DNA from: Histomonas meleagridis
Lineage: Eukaryota; Parabasalia; Tritrichomonadida; Dientamoebidae
Direction of reading: 5' to 3'
NCBI GenBank assembly: GCA_020186115.1
Contig: WSYJ01000009.1
Coordinates: forward strand, 124,001-188,000
DNA length: 64,000 nucleotides
The position numbers and the translations under genes were made by a program. Below, one piece after another: positions 39,880-49,071 of this stretch (positions within the stretch are counted from its first letter, which is position 1; every line of letters begins with the position of its first letter). Under the pieces are notes generated by a model. The model worked only from the letters and a program-made list of their open reading frames with translations. It did not search any database and had not been told where the DNA came from.

Positions 39880-42116
39880 AATATCATTTCCTTTGTATTC
39901 ACGTAGTAATTTAACTATTTCTGTATAACCGTTCCAAGATGCTTTCATAAGTGCTGTATTAAATAATTTAAATAATTTCCAAATATTATTTTGAAATAGA
40001 AAATTATTAAAATAAATTTTAAATAAAACAAACAAACACCCCCAACACCAACATCATTTCCTTTGTATTCACGTAGTAATTTAACTATTTCTGTATGACC
40101 ATTCCAAGATGCTTTCATAAGTGCTGTATTAAATAATTTAAATAATTTCCAAATATTATTTTGAAATAGAAAATTATTAAAATAAATTTTAAATAAAACA
40201 AATAAATATCTTTAACATTAATATCAATTCCTTCTTGTTCAAGAAGTAATTTAACTATTTCTGTATAACCTTCATAAGATGCCCACATAAGTGCTGTATT
40301 AAATAATTTAAATAATTTCCGTATGTCGTTTTGAAATATAAAATTATTAAAATAAATAATATCTTTAGCATTAATATCAATTCCTTCTTGCTCAAGAAGT
40401 AATTTAACTATTTCTGTATGACCATTCCAAGATGCAAACATAAGTGCTGTATTAAATAATTTAAATAATTTCCAAATATTATTTTGAAATATCAAATTAT
40501 TAAAATAAACATCAAATAAAACAAATAAATATTTTTGATATTAATATCAATTCCTTCTTGTTCAAGAAGTAATTTAACTATTTCTGTATGACCAAAAAAA
40601 ATGCTTTCATAAGTGCTGTTTCAATTAATTTAAATAATTTCCAAATATTATTTTGAAATATGAAATAATAAAAATAAATATTATCTTTAGCATTAATATC
40701 AATTCCTTCTTGTTCAAGAAGTAATTTAACTATTTCTATATGACCATTATAAGATGCTAAAATAAGTGCTGTTAAAAATAATTTAAATAATTTCCAAATA
40801 TTATTTTGAAATATAAAATTATTAAAATAAATATTAAACAAAACAAATAAATATCTTTAACATTAATATCAATTCCATGTTTTAAAAAGTACTTAATTAA
40901 TTGTTCATGATTATACTTTGATGCCCATAAAAATGCTTTTTCAAAAAAATTAATGAAATTTTAAATAAATATTTATCACATAGAATTATGTAATTTAACA
41001 TCGTCATTCTCAATCTTAATTCCTTTTTGTTTGATGAGCCATTTCACTACCATAGGGTTTCCATATCCAAGAAATTGGGGTAAAAGAGTTCTTTTTGTAT
41101 GATTTTTCCTTCATAAAATATATGTATTAATGGAAGATTATGCAAACTTAATGCACCAGCTTGGAGTGAAAGATTTAATTTTGATAAACCTTCTTTCTCT
41201 AAAAAGATAAAATTTCATAATTAATGTGTTTTAAGCATTGTATTCCTAATTCATTTATATCTTTGTTAAAGATTAAGTTTTTTTCTTTCTTCAAATTTTT
41301 TGATTTCTTTCATCATAAAAATAATAAAAAAACGTCATTTCGATGAAATTGAATTGCTGTTTCTAATACATAGCTAATAGTCGAATTATTTTGTATGCAT
41401 AAATGAATAATTTCTAAATTTCCGCCTGCAATCGCATATTTTAATGTATTTTTAACATTTGATCCATTAATTAATAAAAACTTAAAACATTTAATTGACT
41501 TATAAAATGCACAAAAATCAATTAATGAAACATTTTTATGATTAACAAATGAATGTTTTTCATAAGGTGATGGTTCAATTGTTTGATTGAAGTCAAATTT
41601 ATTTTGCGTTGACATTTCTTGTAATTCTTCTAAATTATCATTTCGAAGAATCTCCAATATATGATTTTCTTTCTGATTTTCTTTGTCTTCTTTATTTATA
41701 ATTTTTTTTAAATAATAATAAAGATTTGAAGGTATCATTTTATGGTCGTTCATTTCGTTAAGAAGACATTCTGATTCACTTGTATTTTTTATGTAAAGAT
41801 AAATGGTTAATACCTTAAGTAGTTTTGAAAAACTTAAATTTTTTGTATTTAATAACAAGTTTAAAAATGAAATGTATAATTTTGCATCTTTATTTTGCGT
41901 AAAATAAGCCATATAAATACACTGAGTAATATAAAATTCATAGAGTAAAGGACAACTTGGTTGAACTTCTAATAATTTTGAAACTTTCTGAAAAAAATTA
42001 ATTCGAGATTATTTTTCATTTAATTCTAAAAACAACTTTTCAATTGCAAGAGCTTCATCAGGAACGAGTTGCAAAACTGATGGACTTGGTGGAGGAGGTG
42101 GAGGAGGAATGTCCAT
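39880..42116 (-). pseudogene. DUF3447/ankyrin repeat gene, decayed copy with proline-rich start
   Basis: On the minus strand ATG 42116 begins M-D-I followed by seven prolines, then 35 codons to an in-frame TAA (42009-42011). The same frame resumes directly and stays open to 41313. It contains the head-domain landmarks E-E-L-Q-E-M-S, N-V-S-L-I-D and G-G-N-L-E-I-I-H-L-C shared with the copy at 59986. Frame breaks follow near 41310, and from about 40940 down to 39880 come ankyrin modules. T-A-L module starts lie about 170, 170, 152, 170 and 153 bp apart, with the same AT-rich spacers as the other arrays. The last two modules (around 39890-40140) carry the same run of C-rich spacer sequence, a tandem duplicate. 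The proline-rich start differs from the copy at 59986. Confidence 0.8.
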
Positions 42117-43305
42117 AAAAATTATAGAAACGATCATAAGTCACTCAATTTATCAAAAAGTGAATTCAAAGTGTTGCTGGAATGAGGAAGAACTTCATCC
42201 CAGTAAATACACTGATCTCAATAAATCCAAAACCAAATATGATTCGCTATACTGTTATGTATGTTGCGAAGTTCACAAAGCCTCTGAGTAATTGGCATTT
42301 TCCGGACATACTGGAATATCATAACATTTATCACCGCACATAGTCTTATTCATAGGTGAAATAGCTACCGTAGATTCAGTCTCGAATGCTTCAAGTATTC
42401 TTTTTTTATTCATTGAAGGCATTCTTTATTAATAACTTAATTTCTTCTTCGATTTTATGTCATTTCCCATGCATGGCAGCTCCAGGGTTAAATACCTTGT
42501 AATACATAGAATGAACAGTGCACTGTTACGATTTTTGTTTATCCAAAGCCCATAATGTTCACCGATCCTACTTCTTTGGTGTATCATCTTTCTCACACAG
42601 CTAAAACACATGCTGGTATTTTTTTTTTAAGTCCATAATAAACAATTATAATCAGGAACGTGAAATTTATTAACTCAATTTAACATACTGATTTTTCAAG
42701 AAAAAATTCGGGTAGTTATTTTAGCAATCATTATTACACCTTATTTTATATGAATTGCACAACAAAGTTATCGAATACCAATTAGATTTTAATAGAATTT
42801 TTTATTTTTTCTATTAAAACACTGCACTTCCATAAGTTAGATAAAATTTTTAACTCAAAATTTGGATTATATAGAAGTTGATAATCTTTCTAAAAAAAAA
42901 AATTATTTTTTCACTTCACAATATTTTGAATGCTTTGATAACTTTACACCACCTTTTCAGGTTCGAACTAACTACTAATTGATTCAAAACGATAAATAAA
43001 ACAAAAAATTGAACGAAAAGTGTCGTTTTACACAAAACTGACAATTTTTTCTTCACTATAAAATCTTTTTCGTTTTTACTATCAATGATTAAGGAATCTA
43101 ATTATTTTAACAAGATATTGAATCAGTCCGAATATCTTTGGAAAATTCGGTACTTTTTGATGAACAATGTGACTTTAAACTCCACCGTCAGCCTCAAATT
43201 TGTGAACAATTGTTTCATCCGTCGAAGATTTCAATAAAAAGATAAATGACGCACATTTTTGAATGGAATACATTATGCTTAAAATCAATTTCAGAATTTT
43301 TACTA
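42117..43305. other. Intergenic, 1.2 kb
   Basis: Upstream side of the ankyrin pseudogene and downstream side of the LARP-like gene. A 49-codon minus frame at 42273-42422 (M-P-S-M-N-K-K-R, with C-G-D-K-C-Y-D-I-P-V-C) and a 60-codon minus frame at 42429-42611 have relatively high GC and could be worn remnants of a mobile or multicopy gene, but nothing was recognised. Confidence 0.35.
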
Positions 43306-44658
43306 TCATTTATTCGTTGCTCTTCTGATTGGGGAATCCTTTGGTACTGACGCTGGTTGTGGTTTTCCGAACACCCAACCGCCTCTTACCACCGTAGCTT
43401 GCGTCCGTTGCTGTTGTTGCTGTGGATGCTGCTGTTGCCTTCTTCCATTTCTTTGCTGCTTTCCGCCGCGTCCTGTTCCTTGCTGCTGCGCTGGTGGCGG
43501 TGGCTGCTGCTTTGCCGACGTCTGCAGCACTGGCGTCGCCTTCTTCGGCTGCTGCTGTTGTTGCCGCTGCTTCTGTTCTTGTCCGCCTCTTCGCGAGCGA
43601 CCTCTATTGCCCTTAGGCTGCGGCTGCTGCTTCTGTTTCTGTTGCTTTGGCATCTCCCGGAAGGACTTTGGCGTCGGGTATTTGTCAAGGATGGCTTGCA
43701 CCTCAGCAGTGACCGGAATTGGGAAATCATATTTCTGGTTGACAAGGAATGCCTTAAGCTTCTCCATACCATATAAGTCGTTGCGACGATATGTTCTTAA
43801 TGCCTCACTTTCGAAATCTTTGAATACATCCTCATTCCAAAATATTTCTAAGCCATACGAGGCAAAGCGGAAGAAGCATTCCATCCCATAATGCGAATTG
43901 GAACTATAATCTTCACGTGCAAACGTGAGAAATTCTTGATACATCTCGGCATCAAAATGTTCGCGGAGATAGAAACACCAGAAACAATAAAGAGAATTCA
44001 TCTCAGATGATTGCCCAATGCCTAAGCGTGCACGTTCAGCAACGGCTTTTTCCTTGAACTGGATGTATTTGGCTTCAACAAAGAAACCATCAGCCATGAG
44101 CTCATGTGATATATGATCGTAGTAATGATGAATATCATTATCAATTTCTTTGCTGATGATATCATCAGCAGTAATTTCACTATTCTTTTTAAGTGTGCCT
44201 TTCTTGACTTTGGTGATGTGGATGATCTTAGAACCGCCTCCTGCGACATAGTCTCTGCTACGACGACTAATGTTTGGAACTAAATCATCAATATTTGAAA
44301 ATTTAAGTTCCTGCATACGATCACTGTATGAGTGATAACCTTCATCATACAGCTCGAGTCCATCTCTGATTGTTCTGTCATTGCTCAAAAGAGGTTTTCT
44401 ATAACCCGCACCAGTCCTATGACGATAAGCAACTCTATCTTGCCTCTTTTGTTTGAACTGGACATGAGGTCTGTTGCTACTTTCGCCTTCTTCATCTCCT
44501 TGATAATATGCAGAATCAATCATATCATCATCTTCATCTTGGTCAAAATCATATGCATAGTCCTCTTCCTCTTCTAATTCGAAGTCATACTGTTCCTCTT
44601 CCTCTTCTACATTATCTGTATGCTGGGAAATTGGAGCAATAACATCCCAATCTGACAT
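43306..44658 (-). CDS. LARP1-type DM15-domain RNA-binding protein
   Basis: 450 residues from ATG 44658. Residues 1-60 are extremely acidic (E-E-E-E-E-Q-Y-D-F, D-E-D-D-D-M-I-D). Residues about 185-305 contain the DM15 helical repeats of LARP1: A-R-L-G-I-G-Q-S-S-E-M-N-S-L-Y, F-W-C-F-Y-L-R-E-H-F, then Y-G-M-E-C-F-F-R-F-A-S-Y-G-L-E and N-D-L-Y-G-M-E-K-L-K-A-F-L. In animals the LARP1 DM15 region binds the 5' cap and the adjacent first bases of terminal-oligopyrimidine mRNAs and links ribosomal-protein mRNA translation to growth signalling. The La module and RRM-like part of LARP1 are not present. The tail is Gln/Arg/Gly/Pro-rich low complexity (R-G-G-K-Q-Q-R-N-G-R-R-Q-Q-Q). The stop is TGA. TATCACATTTC upstream resembles an initiator. 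Confidence 0.88.
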   Translation of the reverse strand: MSDWDVIAPISQHTDNVEEEEEQYDFELEEEEDYAYDFDQDEDDDMIDSAYYQGDEEGESSNRPHVQFKQKRQDRVAYRHRTGAGYRKPLLSNDRTIRDGLELYDEGYHSYSDRMQELKFSNIDDLVPNISRRSRDYVAGGGSKIIHITKVKKGTLKKNSEITADDIISKEIDNDIHHYYDHISHELMADGFFVEAKYIQFKEKAVAERARLGIGQSSEMNSLYCFWCFYLREHFDAEMYQEFLTFAREDYSSNSHYGMECFFRFASYGLEIFWNEDVFKDFESEALRTYRRNDLYGMEKLKAFLVNQKYDFPIPVTAEVQAILDKYPTPKSFREMPKQQKQKQQPQPKGNRGRSRRGGQEQKQRQQQQQPKKATPVLQTSAKQQPPPPAQQQGTGRGGKQQRNGRRQQQHPQQQQQRTQATVVRGGWVFGKPQPASVPKDSPIRRATNK

Positions 44659-45528
44659 TTTTGAAATGTGATATAAAATAAACGTCTCAAGCAGTTCACC
44701 TTTGAAAAACTTAAGATAACTTTCAATTACTCAGTAAAAGAGATTTTAATTAATACAAAAAGTTTGTCTATTGAATTGAATTTCATCGTGATTTTTATTG
44801 TTTTTTTCGGTGTTTTGGAACTAAACGAAACAACTTTAATGTTCTAAAACTTGTAACCATCAAGTCCTTGACATGAACAATCTAAAAAATTTGGGAATTT
44901 GATGAATGAATAAAGTTTAACAGGAAATCATTTTTCCAATAATTTCTTCAAATCATATCTTCTCTACGTCAAGCTTTTTAATAAAATTGCTAAGTTTTGT
45001 AAATAAGCGCATGCTCCTTCAAAAGAAATCATAACAATAATTTTAAAAAAGGCTAAATATAGTCAGTAAAAATGCTTAGTTTAGTACAATTGACATTAAC
45101 AAATGGATATGAGAAAGTAAGTTTCATTTAGAAATTATAACGAGCAATTTGTAGAATTGATTTTTGAATTATGATTTTATAAAAATTTAAAAATTATAAT
45201 ATTTAGTAATAAGCAAGCACATGAAAGATATGTTTTTAAAAACTAAATATCAAAAATTAGATGTACAAATATTTACAAATTAAAATAAACAATCAAATTA
45301 GTACTTCTTTTGTTCTAACCCATATAAATAAAATATTAATTGTAATCATAAGTTTTTTGTTGATTTTTTCTTGGATGTAATATCATATTTTGGCGCATTA
45401 ACCAATTTCTCCAAATCACGGCTTGACATTTATACAATTACATGTAAAGCATTGAAACTAATAACGTTTTCTCCGCGCTGTTTTAGTAAATATCTCAATT
45501 TTGTACGTTACTATAAAAACATATCCAA
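44659..45528. other. Divergent intergenic region, 870 bp
   Basis: Between LARP-like (minus) and phosphodiesterase (plus) genes. ATCTCAATTTTG about 38 bp before ATG 45529 resembles a TCA initiator. No gene recognised inside. Confidence 0.4.
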
Positions 45529-48500
45529 ATGTTGCTTGCTGCTCGTTCATCTCCCAATCAAAGATTACCACAAATCAACCCTTATGCATCTCCATCAAGG
45601 ATTGCATATCAGAGAACTTTCCCAGTAAAACAAAAATTAAATCCATTAAATCCAATTCAAGATAACCAACCTAAAAATAAACATGAAATCTTTCAAGCAA
45701 TGCTGGTATCGTTAAGGACTGATCCTATTCATCTTGCAATTGAACGCGCTTTTTCAACTTTACTTGATACCAAAAATTGTCTTTTATGGATCTGCAATCA
45801 AAAAGCCGATGCCTTAGTATCTCCAACTCTTGGGAAGTCTATTGGGGTGAGCACAGGGATTGTAGGGGATACTTTTCAAACGAAAAAACTTCAAAATCTC
45901 ATGAAGCCCATAGAGCATCCACGTTATTGCCGTGCAATCGACCACGGTAAATGCCCATCCATGTACATTCCATTAATAACAAAAAATGATAAAATTTTTG
46001 GAATTGTTCAAGTATATCGTCTCTCTAGTTCTGTTCCTTTTTCATTTAATAACGAAGAAGAAGTCAAGTTCTTCATGCAAAGCTTTACACAACTTTCCCA
46101 TTTAATTCTTCGTCATCAATCAATTCCTATTTCAATAGAAATCAATGAAGTCATAGAAACATTTGATCAGGTCAAAGAGAAACTCAGAAATATGTTCAAG
46201 TGTCGTGATGTTCAATTTTGGGTCCATGATTTATCATCAGATGAAGTATCCCAAATCATTAAAAATGAAACAGTCAAATCCGAACATGAAGGGCCCATTG
46301 AACAAATCATTCGAAATCAAATGTCCAAAACATATATTCGTTCACCTCCATCAAATCTTCCAACTGAATCAAATGAATTCACTGAAACATTACTTAGTTC
46401 AATGATCGAAAATAAGCAACAAAAACTTTTTATTATCCTTTTAGGCAAACAAACGCGTCGTACATTTAGTAATACAGATTCATTACGACTTTCACACATT
46501 TCCCCATTAATATTATCAGCGTTAACCCATTCGAAATCGAGTGGGGAATCCCGAGACTTTGCCTTACGTCTTAAAGCGTTATTAGAAGTTGCCGAAATGA
46601 TCTCCGAACGCTTAGATATTGATACATTAATTCCTACCATTATGGATCGCGCATGTTCTTTAATGCATACTGAGCGATGTTCATTATTCTTATTAGATAA
46701 TAGCAAACAATCACTTGTCACTAACTTCCATGGTGGATTAGACCGATCTATCACTATCCCAATTAATATGGGTGTTGCAGGTGCTACAGCTACAACTGGC
46801 TCAATCATTAATATTAACGACGCATATTCTGATCCAAGGTTTAGTAACAAAGTTGATTTAGAAACAGGCTTTACTACAAAGACAATATTATCAGTACCAA
46901 TCTATAATAATCGTGGCGATATTACAGGCGTTACAGAGATGATCAATCGAATTGATGGCTCAGCATTTGATGAAGAAGATATTCGAATGATGATGGCGTT
47001 TAATGTCTTTTGTGGCATCTCATTAGATAATGCTAAGTTATATACAACATCATTAAATTTAACACGACAATTACGTGTGTTTGCACAAATGGGTACAGCT
47101 ATAACTAATTCGAAGACAATACAAAACATGTTAACAGAAGTATTAAATAATGCAATGAGTGTTATTCAAGCGGCACGTGCTACAATTTATTCACGTGATT
47201 TAGATACTGATACTATAACAGTATTACAAAACGTTGGCGAAAATGTTGATAATGGTATTGAATATGCGGAAGAAGTTATAAAGTTACAAAGGCCAAAAAT
47301 ATTTGGTAGACAACAAAACATTTTAAAAGTAGATGAAAGTAGACCAACATTATCTCGAGTTTCAAGTGTTTTATCATTTGATTCTAATGATGGGTCAATG
47401 GTGCCAAAGAATTCATCAAATACTAATTCTAATGAACCGAATATTTGTTGTTTCCCTTTAATGACTAATGATCAAAAAATCATCGGCGCAATGGAATTAA
47501 AATGTAATTGGGTATTCTTATCAGAAGATATGAAATTACTTGATTGCTTTGCTATATTCGCTGCAATATTATTAGAAAAAAGTCAACTCGAAGATATAGC
47601 TAAATATGGACAAATAGAAACTACAATGAAAAAATGGATATCAAAAGAAGAAAGAAATACTTATGAAATACCAAATAACTTGAAAATACCTGATGAAAGA
47701 AAGCCAATAATATTTACAATACAATTCGATGCTTCGCAATGGGATGGTATTGGCTTATTTAAAGTTTTATGGGCAATAATGGATAGCTATAATTTATTCG
47801 AAGAATTTGATATTACAAATGAAACATTTTATCATTTTGTTTATGAAATCTCAAATACTTATAATAAAGTGCCTTACCACAATTGGCGTCATGCAGTCGA
47901 TGTAACTCAGTTTGTGACATATCAGGTGAAAACGGCCGGTTTGGATAAAACTTTGACAAAATTCGACCTTTTGGGACTGACGATAGCTTCGATCTGTCAT
48001 GATGCTAATCATGAAGGATTTACGAATATATTTAATGAGAAAGCAGAAACACCATTAGGTATACTATTCAAAAATCAAAGCGTTATGGAAACACATCATT
48101 GTACAGTATCAATTCGAATTATCTCAAAAGAAGAATGTAACATATTCCATAAGTTAACACCTGAAGAATATAAGAAAATGTGGACATTAATAATACAATT
48201 GATTTTATATACTGATATGTCCAAACATTTTGAATTACTTAAAATTATTGGCGCTGAACTCGATAAAGGTCCACTTGATATTAATAATAATGAACACAAA
48301 CTAATGATAATGAAGATTATATTAAAATGCGCTGACATTTCAAACGTTTCAAGACCTTTCGAATTAGCTGATAAATGGTGCGATGTTTTATGCGAAGAAT
48401 TCTTTAGACAAGGTGACTTGGAAATCGAAAGTGGAATGGAATTAACTTCCCCTTTAAATGATAGAGAACATTCCGATAAGCCAAAAAGTCAAATTAATTT

Positions 48501-48648
48501 CTACAATTTCGTGTGTTTGCCATTGTTTAGGATCGCCGTTAGAGCTATGCCGAAATTGGACGTAAATGTTAAACAGATCGAGTCAAATTTGGCAATTTGG
48601 CAAAAGGAATCTCAACAAGAAGCTCAAAACAAACAAGAAAATCAATAA
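45529..48648 (+). CDS. GAF-domain 3',5'-cyclic-nucleotide phosphodiesterase
   Basis: 1039 residues, intact, from ATG 45529. The class I phosphodiesterase domain fills about residues 740-1020. H-N-W-R-H-A-V-D (about 784) holds the catalytic His. S-I-C-H-D-A-N-H-E-G (about 820) gives metal ligands; Asn in place of the second Asp also occurs in other PDEs. K-C-A-D-I-S-N (about 935) gives the last metal Asp, and S-Q-I-N-F-Y (about 985) the purine-contacting Gln. Upstream are two or more GAF-like modules: about residues 50-190 and, clearest, about 350-500 (R-C-S-L-F-L-L-D-N-S, then G-V-A-G), with another stretch near 530-690. This layout is that of PDE2/5/6/10/11-type enzymes, where GAF domains bind cyclic nucleotides. 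It should hydrolyse cAMP and/or cGMP in the cytosol; specificity cannot be read from the sequence. Stop TAA followed by A. Confidence 0.92.
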   Translation: MLLAARSSPNQRLPQINPYASPSRIAYQRTFPVKQKLNPLNPIQDNQPKNKHEIFQAMLVSLRTDPIHLAIERAFSTLLDTKNCLLWICNQKADALVSPTLGKSIGVSTGIVGDTFQTKKLQNLMKPIEHPRYCRAIDHGKCPSMYIPLITKNDKIFGIVQVYRLSSSVPFSFNNEEEVKFFMQSFTQLSHLILRHQSIPISIEINEVIETFDQVKEKLRNMFKCRDVQFWVHDLSSDEVSQIIKNETVKSEHEGPIEQIIRNQMSKTYIRSPPSNLPTESNEFTETLLSSMIENKQQKLFIILLGKQTRRTFSNTDSLRLSHISPLILSALTHSKSSGESRDFALRLKALLEVAEMISERLDIDTLIPTIMDRACSLMHTERCSLFLLDNSKQSLVTNFHGGLDRSITIPINMGVAGATATTGSIININDAYSDPRFSNKVDLETGFTTKTILSVPIYNNRGDITGVTEMINRIDGSAFDEEDIRMMMAFNVFCGISLDNAKLYTTSLNLTRQLRVFAQMGTAITNSKTIQNMLTEVLNNAMSVIQAARATIYSRDLDTDTITVLQNVGENVDNGIEYAEEVIKLQRPKIFGRQQNILKVDESRPTLSRVSSVLSFDSNDGSMVPKNSSNTNSNEPNICCFPLMTNDQKIIGAMELKCNWVFLSEDMKLLDCFAIFAAILLEKSQLEDIAKYGQIETTMKKWISKEERNTYEIPNNLKIPDERKPIIFTIQFDASQWDGIGLFKVLWAIMDSYNLFEEFDITNETFYHFVYEISNTYNKVPYHNWRHAVDVTQFVTYQVKTAGLDKTLTKFDLLGLTIASICHDANHEGFTNIFNEKAETPLGILFKNQSVMETHHCTVSIRIISKEECNIFHKLTPEEYKKMWTLIIQLILYTDMSKHFELLKIIGAELDKGPLDINNNEHKLMIMKIILKCADISNVSRPFELADKWCDVLCEEFFRQGDLEIESGMELTSPLNDREHSDKPKSQINFYNFVCLPLFRIAVRAMPKLDVNVKQIESNLAIWQKESQQEAQNKQENQ

Positions 48649-49071
48649 AAATGTTCTTTTTTCATTAATACATTTTGAAGGTGTATGTGCAGAAATGAAT
48701 TTCTCTTTTTTTAATTCTTTAGATTTAATTGCACAAATTAAAGCATTTTGTAAAGGCAAATAGATAAAGTAACAATGATGTTCAATAATATAAAGAACAA
48801 TTTTGTAAATTTATTAACATTTTTGCTATTATTATATTAATAGATCAACATAGTTTCAGGAAGACAATTACATTTAATTGTAATCGTAATAAGATTTTTA
48901 ATACCATTGAAGAATTCTTCGGTAATTACTGAGATCCAAAATTATTATTAATTTTTATATGATGTTAACATTTCAAAATGATTTTTTTTTCTCATTTCTC
49001 AACAAAATCAGAAAAAGGAATTTAAATTTTATTGATTTATACATATATGAAAAACACAAAACCATTAATTT
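48649..49071. other. Convergent intergenic region, 423 bp
   Basis: AT-rich DNA between the phosphodiesterase and exportin-like genes. No gene recognised. Confidence 0.45.

Noticed and set aside
42273-42422. 49-codon cysteine-containing frame on the minus strand
   Set aside because: Has an ATG and somewhat higher GC, but no family was recognised and stops follow at once; noted under the intergenic entry only.
43357-43776. Leucine-rich plus-strand frame opposite the LARP-like gene
   Set aside because: A shadow of Gln/Arg-rich codons (CAG/CAA read as CTG/TTG on the other strand).
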